NCBI GenBank assembly: GCA_021156265.1
Contig: JAJNBR010000213.1
Location: 1-6,019, forward strand
Reading direction: 5' to 3'
DNA length: 6,019 nucleotides
DNA from: Flavipsychrobacter sp.
GTDB lineage: Bacteria > Bacteroidota > Bacteroidia > Chitinophagales > Chitinophagaceae
Shown in pieces: positions 1-5,442 of this stretch. The notes below the pieces were generated by a model that had not been told where the DNA came from, searched no databases, and saw nothing but the letters and a program-made list of their open reading frames with translations. The first letter of the stretch is position 1. Every line of letters begins with the position of its first letter. Position numbers and translations under genes: made by a program.

Positions 1-205
1 CAATCCTGCTACCCATCGTAACGAATATCAGCAGAAGTGCGGCGCACAGTCCTGCACTGAGATATTCTGTGCTGCTCATCGTTCTCATAGCGTTAGCAGA
101 TTTTTCTTTCAGCATGTTGCTGATAATTCTTTCATTGAGCATACGGGTTTGCTTCAGTTCGCGTTCGTGTTGTTGCCAGATGTTTTTCATTTCTTCCAGG
201 TCCAT
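1..205 (-). CDS. Partial membrane protein downstream of ECF sigma factor
   Basis: This is the N-terminal 68 residues of a protein whose 3' end lies beyond the left edge. It starts MDLEEMKNIWQQHEREL, followed by a charged, helix-prone stretch to about residue 45. A hydrophobic segment then begins (about residues 49-64, LSAGLCAALLLIFVTM) and looks like a transmembrane helix, so the N-terminus is probably cytoplasmic. The ATG lies 13 bp after the stop codon of the sigma-factor gene on the same strand, so the two are very likely co-transcribed. Bacteroidota ECF sigma genes are often followed by a small membrane protein of this shape (a soluble acidic N-terminus starting near 'MxLxxMKxxW', then helices). 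Such partners may act like anti-sigma factors, but no zinc-binding ZAS motif (HxxxCxxC) is visible in the part seen. The function is therefore unassigned. Existence of the gene is well supported; the role is inference. Confidence 0.75.
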   Translation of the reverse strand, partial: MDLEEMKNIWQQHERELKQTRMLNERIISNMLKEKSANAMRTMSSTEYLSAGLCAALLLIFVTMGSRI

Positions 206-218
206 AAAAAGAGTTTAA

Positions 219-722
219 TTATTTGAATAATGGCTGCGCCTGTCTGCGCAGCTTGTCTTTGATGCGGTTGATCTTTACGCCCACGTTTCCCGCAGATAAG
301 CCGAGTATCTCTGCCATTTCCTGGTAGCTTTTATCCTCCAGGTAGAGTAGCATGATCGCTTTTTCCAACTGGGGCAGAGCGCTGATGAGTCGCTGGAGCA
401 TTTTGTATTCCTCGCTCCTGGCCTCCATATTCTTGTCCGCTATCTGGTGCAGCAGTTCATCGTGAGGTCGCGTTGATATAGTGCTGTTCTGTTTTCGTCT
501 GTGACTGATCGCAGTGTTCAACGCGACGCGGTATAACCAGGTGCTTACTTTCGCATCTTCTTTGAACCGCGGATAACCGCGCCAGGCCTGCAGCACTATC
601 TCTTGGAAAAGGTCGCGCCTGTTCTCTGCTTCTGAAGCATACACGGAACATACCTTATAGATCAGCCGTTCGTATTGCGTGATCATTTGGGCGAAGGCCT
701 TTTCTGTTTCAGTTCGGTTCAT
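219..722 (-). CDS. ECF-type RNA polymerase sigma factor (sigma-70 family)
   Basis: A 167-residue alternative sigma factor that would direct RNA polymerase to a dedicated promoter set. Region 2 spans about residues 15-78, with the conserved RRDLFQEIVLQAWRGYPRF helix (core binding and -10 recognition) followed by STWLYRVALNTAISHRRK. After a variable linker, region 4 spans about residues 110-160: LPQLEKAIMLLYLEDKSYQEMAEILGLS, then the recognition-helix stretch NVGVKINRIKDKLRR that reads the -35 element. Length is normal for an ECF sigma. I chose the ATG at 722 because MNRTETEKAF matches the usual start of this group. An ATG at 731 is possible, and a longer reading from a TTG at 770 is unlikely. 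No Shine-Dalgarno sequence is visible, which is normal for this phylum. A weak TA-N3-TTTG match at 768-776 could be its promoter. The membrane-protein gene follows 13 bp downstream. The signal it answers to cannot be told from the sequence. Confidence 0.93.
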   Translation of the reverse strand: MNRTETEKAFAQMITQYERLIYKVCSVYASEAENRRDLFQEIVLQAWRGYPRFKEDAKVSTWLYRVALNTAISHRRKQNSTISTRPHDELLHQIADKNMEARSEEYKMLQRLISALPQLEKAIMLLYLEDKSYQEMAEILGLSAGNVGVKINRIKDKLRRQAQPLFK

Positions 723-793
723 TTGTATCATTAATCGCTGAACGCAGGATTTTATTACGCCTGCAAGCAAAAAATATTGTTAAGGTAAAAAAT

Positions 794-820
794 AAGGCGG
801 CCACCTTATGTGACCGCCTT
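794..820 (-). terminator. Rho-independent terminator after the rhodanese gene
   Basis: A perfect 7-bp stem AAGGCGG/CCGCCTT is extended inward past one mismatch by three more pairs, leaving a 5-nt loop. Read on the minus strand, the stem is followed at once by ATTTTTTA, the T-tract of an intrinsic terminator. It starts 23 bp after the rhodanese stop codon and separates that gene from the sigma-factor gene, so the two are probably transcribed separately. On the plus strand the stem is followed by GTCTAATTATTTG, a poor T-tract, so it works mainly leftward. Confidence 0.85.
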
Positions 821-843
821 GTCTAATTATTTGTAAACTGCTT

Positions 844-1260
844 TTATTCTTCTTCGTCTTTTTCCGTCTTTGGTGGTGCAGTTAGCAATTCAAGTTGCCA
901 GGCCTTCATGCCGCCTTTTAGCTCGTACACTTCTTTAAATCCTGCTTTTCGCAGGTGGGCGGCTGCTTTGGCGCTTCGGTTGCCCGACTGGCAATATACG
1001 TACACCGGTTTGTTCTTATCTAATACCGATGTTTCTTCATCAAAGACGTCGCCGTTCCAATCAGAGTTTATGGCGCTTTCTAAATGTTCCTGTTCGTATT
1101 CATCGGGTGTGCGTACGTCAATAAGTTGTACGCCGTCTGAGGCTATAACTTTGGAAAACTCTTTGGGCGAAAGCTGGTTGTTATTCTGCGCAAAGCTGCA
1201 CGAACATAACACGAGCAACAAAAGGGTGATCAATGACAATCTGAATTTCTCCGCGACCAT
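844..1260 (-). CDS. Secreted single-domain rhodanese-like protein
   Basis: A 138-residue protein with one rhodanese domain (about residues 29-125). Catalytic rhodaneses carry a persulfide on the active-site cysteine and move sulfane sulfur to thiol acceptors. Here the active-site loop is intact: YCQSGNRS, with Cys90 as the nucleophile. The family hallmarks QLIDVRTPDEYEQEHLESAIN near the start and GFKEVYELKGGMKAW at the end are both present. The first 25 residues are a signal peptide: Lys5/Arg7, a hydrophobic core (SLITLLLLVL), then CSCSFAQ. Cleavage could be after SFA by signal peptidase I, or LCSC could be a loose lipobox giving a lipoprotein, so it acts outside the cytoplasm. The C-terminal tail is highly charged (KTEKDEEE). 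I chose the ATG at 1260 because the signal peptide starts there and a perfect -7 promoter element lies just upstream at 1281-1288. The frame stays open to 1347, but that extension would bury the signal peptide. The substrate is unknown. Confidence 0.92.
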   Translation of the reverse strand: MVAEKFRLSLITLLLLVLCSCSFAQNNNQLSPKEFSKVIASDGVQLIDVRTPDEYEQEHLESAINSDWNGDVFDEETSVLDKNKPVYVYCQSGNRSAKAAAHLRKAGFKEVYELKGGMKAWQLELLTAPPKTEKDEEE

Positions 1261-1280
1261 ATGGGCAATTGTTGTTTCAG

Positions 1281-1288
1281 CAAAGATA
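1281..1288 (-). promoter_or_regulatory. Bacteroidota-type -7 promoter element for the rhodanese gene
   Basis: The minus strand reads TATCTTTG, an exact match to TAnnTTTG, the -7 element used by the primary sigma factor of Bacteroidota. It ends about 20 bp before the chosen ATG at 1260, which gives a short leader. No clear TTG -33 element is present 19-21 bp upstream; the nearest TTG is about 27 bp away. The element supports a start at 1260 and not at 1347. Confidence 0.5.
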
Positions 1289-1336
1289 AGATTTCGCTTT
1301 GTGAGACAGGGCTTACAATAAAAAGCAGTAAATAAA

Positions 1337-1368
1337 TTGTGACGCATCTGTAGTTTATTTTATATTTA
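1337..1368 (+). promoter_or_regulatory. Possible promoter for the T9SS cargo gene
   Basis: A TTG at 1337-1339 (-33-like) is followed after 21 bp by TATATTTA at 1361-1368, which matches TAnnTTTG at all but the last base. The ATG at 1378 lies only 9 bp beyond, so a transcript from here would have a very short leader. The spacing suits a Bacteroidota primary promoter, but the -7 match is imperfect and the region is AT-rich. Confidence 0.35.
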
Positions 1369-1377
1369 GGTTGATTT

Positions 1378-3723
1378 ATGGGTAGGTTGCTCGCACCGTT
1401 GTTTTTCTTCCTGGCTTTTGCCGGCAACCATTCTTATGCCCAGCAGATATTTTGTCCGTATAATCTTGATTTTGAGCAGGGCAACCTTGGAGGCTGGCAG
1501 TTTGATACAGGTAGCTGCTGTCCTATTTCCATCACGATGCCGGGCCCGGGCGCAATATTCAACCGACACACACTCATGTCCGGCGCTGCGCTTGATTCTT
1601 TTGGTAAGTTCCCGGTAGTAGCGCCGGGTGGCGGAAATTTCTCGCTAAAATTGGGTAATCACGATCCCGGCTCTGACGCTGAACGCGCGCGTTATTTTAT
1701 ACAGGTACCCAACGGGCCCAGTAAGTATATTTTTATATACAGGTATGCAGTGGTTTTCCAGGATGGGGGGCACGATGCGGTTGAGCAGCCTAGGTTTACC
1801 GTGCGGGCATTCGATTCTATAACCAATTCCACCATAGTGTGCAATGAGCACAACTATGTCGTCAATGCAAACATTCCAGGCTTTCAGCTGTCGCTGGTGC
1901 CGCCTGGAGACGCATATTTCAAACCCTGGACATCAGCAACGCTCGATCTTTCGGCTTATGCCGGCAAAACGGTCGGTATCGACTTCATAAGCGGCGACTG
2001 CGCTGTTGGTGGACACTTTGGTTATGGTTACGTAGACATGAACTGCGGCTTGTTCCAGATCTGGGCTACTAAATGCAATAATTCACCTAATGTCATCCTG
2101 AAAGGGCCACCCGGATACCAGTCTTACCAATGGATGGATGGGAACTTTATTACGCCCCTTGGTACCACGCAGGATATTACTATTCCTGCGCCATCTACAG
2201 GTACATATTTTGCCGTTATTGCAACCCCTTACCCGGGTTTTGGCTGCACTGATACATTCTTTACCGAATACACCGTTAAGATCGATTATATCGCGGCTGT
2301 TGCGCCCGATGTCAATTATTGCGCCAACAGTAAGGCCCAACTCTCAGTGTCTACTGCAAATCCCAATGGCCCTTTTCTATACAACTGGTGGCCGGCAACA
2401 GACCTTAGTTGCACAGCATGCAGCAACCCGGTTACGGCGCCCGGTACAAAGACTACCTATCACGTGTGGATAGAAAACAAATACGGCTGTAAGGATACGG
2501 CTGATGTAGTAGTGGATGTATTGCCCGTGCCGCAGGCCAATGCGGGGCCGGATACCACTGCCTGTCCCGGCAATGTGATCCAGTTGTCAGGAAACGGCGG
2601 TATAACCTATAAATGGCTGCCGGCTTATGGTCTGGACAATCCCAATAGTCAGACACCCAATGCGACGGTGTTGACGCCATTGATCTATCAACTGGTCGTT
2701 ACCAACAGCGACAACTGCCGCGATACTGACGAGGTGAAAATAACACCGTACCCGAAACCCACAGCTAATGCGGGCGCAGACTCAGTAGTATGTTACGGTG
2801 CGATCGTTAAGTTGCAGGGAACGGGTGGGGGTATATACAAGTGGTATCCCGATACCGGACTAACCAATCCCAATATTGCTAACCCGCTTGCGCTCCTGGG
2901 CGATACCATCGAGTATTCGCTCGTGGTGACTAATTCCTACGGCTGTCATGATACCGATGGTATCACATTCCATACTTTTTTTCCAGAGCCGCTGGATGCC
3001 GGTCCGGATAGTTCCATATGCAATGCCGACACTGTTTATTTGTACGCAAAGGGCGGGCAGGTATACTATTGGCTTTCCGATTATGCTATCTCCGATCAGT
3101 CGGTCGACAAGCCTTATGCATGGCCGGGCGGCAACTATACTTACCTGGTGCGTATAAAGGACACGCTGTGTAACCGGCTAGACACGGTGGAGGCTGTTAT
3201 TAAAGCGCACCCACTCGGTCAGTTGCGCGCTGTTGCAACGCCCATTAAGTGTGGCGGCGAGGGCATAGGACAGTTGACTGCCTATGGCGGCAAAGGCTAC
3301 CAGTGGATACCATCAGACTACCTCGATAACCCTACAGGCGCGATAACCAAGGCGAATCCACGCACAACAACGGCGTACACCCTTATAGGTATTAACGGTT
3401 ACGGGTGTGACGACACTGCATCGGCTGTGCTGGAAGTACATGGCGATGATGGCGTGTTTGTGCCCGACGCTTTTACACCCAATCGCGATGGCCGCAACGA
3501 CTGCCTGGGGCTGATAGTGACGGGCGATATCCGTAGTTTCGAATGGCATATCTTCAACCGCTGGGGACAGCCGGTATTTGAGACCACCAATCTTAACGGT
3601 TGTTGGGATGGTACCTTTAAAGGGGAGCCCCAGGATCTGGGTACTTTCTATTACTTCTTCCGGGCGACTACTCCGCTATGCGGGGAGATCATCAGGAAAG
3701 GCGAAGTACAGCTGATACGATAA
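1378..3723 (+). CDS. T9SS-secreted multidomain Ig/PKD-repeat surface protein
   Basis: A 781-residue exported protein. Residues 1-22 are a signal peptide (GRLLAPLFFFLAFAG core, cleavage likely after SYA, before QQ). Residues 24-233 form one Cys-rich region starting CPYNLDFEQGNLGGW, with later features FTVRAFDS and GKTVGIDFISGDC. It reads like the jelly-roll or carbohydrate-binding-like modules found at the front of many Bacteroidota secreted proteins, though the fold is inferred. Residues 234-306 look like one divergent Ig-like domain. Five tandem Ig/PKD-like repeats of about 76 residues follow (about 308-688). The last 90 residues (about 692-781) are a T9SS type B (gliding-motility-associated) C-terminal sorting domain: VPDAFTPNRDGRND, FNRWGQPVFE, CWDGTFKG, GTFYYFFRA and terminal KGEVQLIR. 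This directs passage through the T9SS outer-membrane channel and surface attachment or release. No catalytic motif is seen, so an adhesive or structural role is the likeliest inference. The gene appears monocistronic. Confidence 0.93.
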   Translation: MGRLLAPLFFFLAFAGNHSYAQQIFCPYNLDFEQGNLGGWQFDTGSCCPISITMPGPGAIFNRHTLMSGAALDSFGKFPVVAPGGGNFSLKLGNHDPGSDAERARYFIQVPNGPSKYIFIYRYAVVFQDGGHDAVEQPRFTVRAFDSITNSTIVCNEHNYVVNANIPGFQLSLVPPGDAYFKPWTSATLDLSAYAGKTVGIDFISGDCAVGGHFGYGYVDMNCGLFQIWATKCNNSPNVILKGPPGYQSYQWMDGNFITPLGTTQDITIPAPSTGTYFAVIATPYPGFGCTDTFFTEYTVKIDYIAAVAPDVNYCANSKAQLSVSTANPNGPFLYNWWPATDLSCTACSNPVTAPGTKTTYHVWIENKYGCKDTADVVVDVLPVPQANAGPDTTACPGNVIQLSGNGGITYKWLPAYGLDNPNSQTPNATVLTPLIYQLVVTNSDNCRDTDEVKITPYPKPTANAGADSVVCYGAIVKLQGTGGGIYKWYPDTGLTNPNIANPLALLGDTIEYSLVVTNSYGCHDTDGITFHTFFPEPLDAGPDSSICNADTVYLYAKGGQVYYWLSDYAISDQSVDKPYAWPGGNYTYLVRIKDTLCNRLDTVEAVIKAHPLGQLRAVATPIKCGGEGIGQLTAYGGKGYQWIPSDYLDNPTGAITKANPRTTTAYTLIGINGYGCDDTASAVLEVHGDDGVFVPDAFTPNRDGRNDCLGLIVTGDIRSFEWHIFNRWGQPVFETTNLNGCWDGTFKGEPQDLGTFYYFFRATTPLCGEIIRKGEVQLIR
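2299..3441 (+). repeat. Five tandem Ig/PKD-like protein repeats, period about 76 residues
   Basis: Repeat units begin at about 2299, 2524, 2752, 2980 and 3211, a period of roughly 228 bp. They are diverged at DNA level but clear in protein. The best-kept pattern is ANAGPD(T/S)xxC near the start, GGxxYKWxPxxGLxNPN in the middle, and YxLVVTNSxxCxDTD near the end. The second and third units are closest to each other; the fourth and fifth are more worn but keep GGxxYxW and the paired cysteines. The early and late cysteine of each unit could form one disulfide per domain, which suits an extracellular protein. Such repeats act as spacers or binding modules in Bacteroidota cargo proteins. Confidence 0.8.
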
Positions 3724-3789
3724 AGACCCGAACTAAAAAGCATAAGCTAAGCACAGCGGTATAAATTTTGTGTCGTTGTTGTTACTTAA

Positions 3790-4260
3790 ATGAAGCATAT
3801 GCGTCCTGTTTTAGCCAAAGCGCTGATTATCACAGGCATGGTTACCGCCATGGCTGTTGCTCAAACCTCAGCCTATTTCAAAGATGACAACAAGGGTGTA
3901 ACTACAAGAAACCTTCGCGAGTTACCCAAGAACATTTCACACGATGAGCTGATCGCCATCATGCGCAGTTTCAACACTGCGCTGGGTGTGAAATGCGGTT
4001 ATTGTCATGTTGAGCAGCCCGGTCAGTTGACGCCCGAAGGGCAGCCTGCAATGAACTTTGCGTCAGACGATAAGATAACAAAGCGTATTGCACGCCGAAT
4101 GATGCGGATGACCAAAGACATCAACGAGAAGCTGGATGATATGGGCGACAAAGAGTTTGAGAACATTCAGTGCGCTACCTGCCACCGCGGTCATCAGCAC
4201 CCATCAGCGGGATTGGATTCCATATTCCGCAGACCGGCCGGTGCACCGTCGAGGAAATAG
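3790..4260 (+). CDS. Secreted di-haem c-type cytochrome, photosynthetic reaction centre cytochrome-like
   Basis: A 156-residue exported cytochrome c. A signal peptide covers about residues 1-25 (hydrophobic LIITGMVTAMAVAQ), giving a periplasmic or surface location. Two covalent haem c sites are visible: CGYCH (Cys69, Cys72, His73) and CATCH (Cys128, Cys131, His132). Each is preceded by a helix with Met residues that could be the sixth ligand (Met59 in IMRSFNTALGVKC; Met104, Met105 or Met107 in ARRMMRMTKDIN). The pattern 'LPKNISHDELIAIMRSFNTALGVKCGYCH' in split form (LPKNISHDEL, then IMRSFNTALGVKCGYCH) fits the reaction-centre cytochrome c family (Pfam CytoC_RC). Phototroph members carry four haems; this one has two. 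In non-phototrophic Bacteroidota such proteins are presumed electron carriers, partner unknown. The ATG at 3790 is used, but the ATG at 3799 (Met4) would also give a good signal peptide. A weak TA-N3-TTTG match near 3760-3770 may be the promoter. It needs a cytochrome c maturation system, not in this window. Confidence 0.9.
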   Translation: MKHMRPVLAKALIITGMVTAMAVAQTSAYFKDDNKGVTTRNLRELPKNISHDELIAIMRSFNTALGVKCGYCHVEQPGQLTPEGQPAMNFASDDKITKRIARRMMRMTKDINEKLDDMGDKEFENIQCATCHRGHQHPSAGLDSIFRRPAGAPSRK

Positions 4261-4314
4261 GCTGAGTAGCTGTTGTAATATCGATTTGTGCAGGATCACT
4301 GCATGATAGCACCA

Positions 4315-4965
4315 TTATGCAATGTTGGCCATCACATTGTTCACTACGCGGTTGCAGCGGGTAAGATAGAAACCAAATACCTGGTCGCTTTTGTAGTAAT
4401 TGTTCAGTTTATCGCGCAGCATGGTCTTGGCGCGGTTCAGGCGTACTTTTACATTGCTTTCGCTCAGGTCCAGTGCTTTAACCGTCTCCGCTACACTCAT
4501 GTCTTCCATCTCGCGCATCACGAATACAAGGCGGTATTTTTCAGGTAGCTCTAGCAAAGCGTTTTCCAAAGCCTGTGCCAGTTCCCTGTTGAGTGCGATA
4601 TTGTCTGGTGCGCGGTAGTCGCTCACAACGTTTTTCATACTGTGCTCATTTATGCTGTCAACGGAAACCTTTTTCTCTTTCTTTAAAAACTGGAGGCATT
4701 CGTTGATGAAGATCCTTGTCAGCCAGGTACCGAAACCCGCCCTGCTTTGAAACTGCCCGAGATTTTCATAAGCTTTGATATAGGCATTCTGCATCAGGTC
4801 CTCCAGCTCATCATCGCGTTTTACCATGGCCATGCCTATACGGTAGAGCCTCGGGTTATACTTGCGGATAATTTTTTCGTACAGCTGCTTCTCTCCCGAA
4901 AGCACAAGGCTAACTATTTCTTCATCAGTCAGTTCAATGGTTGCTGCAGCGATCGGAGTATCCAT
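4315..4965 (-). CDS. ECF-type RNA polymerase sigma factor, probably autoregulated
   Basis: A 216-residue ECF sigma factor, not closely similar to the one at 219-722. Region 2 covers about residues 27-95: YEKIIRKYNPRLYRIGMAMV, then DELEDLMQNAYIKAYENLGQF (core binding and -10 recognition) and FGTWLTRIFINECLQFLKK. Region 4 covers about residues 132-186: LPEKYRLVFVMREMEDMSVAE, then LDLSESNVKVRLNRAKTMLRDKL, the -35 recognition helix. After region 4 a roughly 25-residue tail (FGFYLTRCNRVVNNVMANIA) makes the protein slightly longer than minimal ECF sigmas. I have seen similar RCxxVVNxVM tails in relatives of this phylum; their function is unknown to me. The ATG at 4965 is the only sensible start, since the next in-frame Met is residue 45, inside region 2. 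A candidate ECF promoter (4971-5002) ends only 5 bp before this ATG and is mirrored toward the divergent gene at 5104. The 3' end faces the cytochrome gene. Confidence 0.94.
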   Translation of the reverse strand: MDTPIAAATIELTDEEIVSLVLSGEKQLYEKIIRKYNPRLYRIGMAMVKRDDELEDLMQNAYIKAYENLGQFQSRAGFGTWLTRIFINECLQFLKKEKKVSVDSINEHSMKNVVSDYRAPDNIALNRELAQALENALLELPEKYRLVFVMREMEDMSVAETVKALDLSESNVKVRLNRAKTMLRDKLNNYYKSDQVFGFYLTRCNRVVNNVMANIA

Positions 4966-4970
4966 ATCTG

Positions 4971-5002
4971 ATTAGATTTCGTGAGGCACAAAAGGTTACA
5001 AA
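4971..5002 (-). promoter_or_regulatory. Candidate ECF-sigma promoter driving the sigma factor gene at 4315-4965
   Basis: On the minus strand TTTGTAACCT (5002-4993) is followed after 16 bp by TCTAAT (4976-4971). This resembles the GGAACTT/TCTRA layout of RpoE-type ECF promoters, with GTAAC as the -35-like core and TCTAA as the -10-like core. Only 5 bp separate TCTAAT from the ATG, so transcription would start at or very near the start codon. The same two boxes with the same spacing occur on the plus strand at 5022-5053, which strongly raises the chance that both are real. Autoregulation by the adjacent sigma is inferred. Confidence 0.6.
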
Positions 5003-5031
5003 TTATTATTGGTAAGATTTTTTTGTAACCT
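4993..5031. repeat. Perfect 10-bp inverted repeat with 19-bp spacer between divergent genes
   Basis: AGGTTACAAA at 4993-5002 and TTTGTAACCT at 5022-5031 are exact reverse complements separated by 19 bp of AT-rich sequence. The symmetry continues outward as a second exact pair, ATTAGA (4971-4976) and TCTAAT (5048-5053), after 16 unmatched bases on each side. This is best explained as two identical outward-facing promoters. An operator for a dimeric repressor is the main alternative for the inner pair. It is not followed by a T-tract suited to a terminator. Confidence 0.85.
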
Positions 5032-5053
5032 ATGAAACTGTTTTTACTCTAAT
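5022..5053 (+). promoter_or_regulatory. Candidate ECF-sigma promoter driving the small membrane protein gene at 5104
   Basis: On the plus strand TTTGTAACCT (5022-5031) is followed after exactly 16 bp by TCTAAT (5048-5053), an exact copy of both boxes found on the minus strand at 4971-5002. A start site about 6-8 bp after TCTAAT would give a leader of roughly 42-45 nt before the ATG at 5104. No good TAnnTTTG element was seen in this intergenic region, so the gene probably depends on the alternative sigma factor and not on the primary one. Confidence 0.55.
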
Positions 5054-5103
5054 TAACATACAGGCTTGCAAGAGCCGTTGATGTCTAACCAAAATTACAC
5101 ATT

Positions 5104-5442
5104 ATGTTGTACACCATTATTGCTGTATTTGCACTTGCCGCCATTTTAGGCATGACACTGCTGTCTTATGTGCTGAAGAGTAAAGAAACACCTAAGGCGC
5201 TGATGATATTTCACGGCCTGTTTGCCGCAACCGGTCTCATATTGCTGCTTTATTATGTATTTGGCAACAGTCCCGGCCCGGTAGAAAGTGCCATACTCTT
5301 TGCTATAGCTGCATTAGGTGGATTTGTACTGGCTGCTAAAGACCTGACGGGTAAACCCATACCTAAATGGCTGGCGGTAACGCACGGTTTGTTAGCTGTA
5401 ACAGGCTTTATACTGCTGCTGGTGTTTACGTTTGGGAATAGC
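5104..5442 (+). repeat. Internal 171-bp tandem gene duplication
   Basis: The first unit is 5104-5271 and the second 5275-5442, in register at 171 bp. Protein identity is 25/56, with conserved positions spread along the whole unit (FA.AA..G, L....L..K..PK, L...HGL.A.TG.ILLL...FGNS). At DNA level the units are well diverged (for example CACGGCCTGTTTGCC against CACGGTTTGTTAGCT), so the duplication is old and not an assembly artefact. Confidence 0.85.

Noticed and set aside
723..770. Longer first sigma factor from a TTG at 770
   Set aside because: The first 16 residues do not look like the family N-terminus, and the ATG at 722 matches the usual start.
768..776. TATTTTTTG (minus) as a promoter for the first sigma gene
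   Set aside because: The spacing between TA and TTTG is three bases, not two, no -33 TTG lies at the right distance, and the region next to it is the terminator T-tract. Too weak to list as a feature.
908..1321. Open frame antisense to the rhodanese gene
   Set aside because: It lies fully opposite a gene with intact catalytic motifs and shows no domain of its own.
1261..1347. Upstream in-frame extension of the rhodanese gene to an ATG at 1347
   Set aside because: The extension would put 29 residues before a clear signal peptide and would run through the TATCTTTG promoter element. The ATG at 1260 is a better start.
2138..2473. 111-codon frame inside the T9SS cargo gene on the same strand
   Set aside because: It is an out-of-frame shadow of a clear domain-bearing gene, with an Arg/Leu-rich composition typical of such shadows.
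2299..3441. Tandem repeats as a possible CRISPR or DNA satellite
   Set aside because: The period is about 228 bp, in coding frame, diverged at DNA level and conserved in protein, so it is a protein domain repeat.
3760..3770. TATAAATTTTG as a promoter for the cytochrome gene
   Set aside because: It is one base off TAnnTTTG spacing and has no TTG -33 partner. It is mentioned only within the gene entry.
4289..4303. Small hairpin TGCAG-GATCA-CTGCA between the cytochrome and second sigma genes
   Set aside because: The stem is only 5 bp plus wobble pairs and no T-tract follows on either strand, so I do not call it a terminator.
4288..4548. Open frame antisense to the second sigma factor
   Set aside because: It overlaps region 4 and the tail of the sigma gene on the other strand, with no recognisable protein features.
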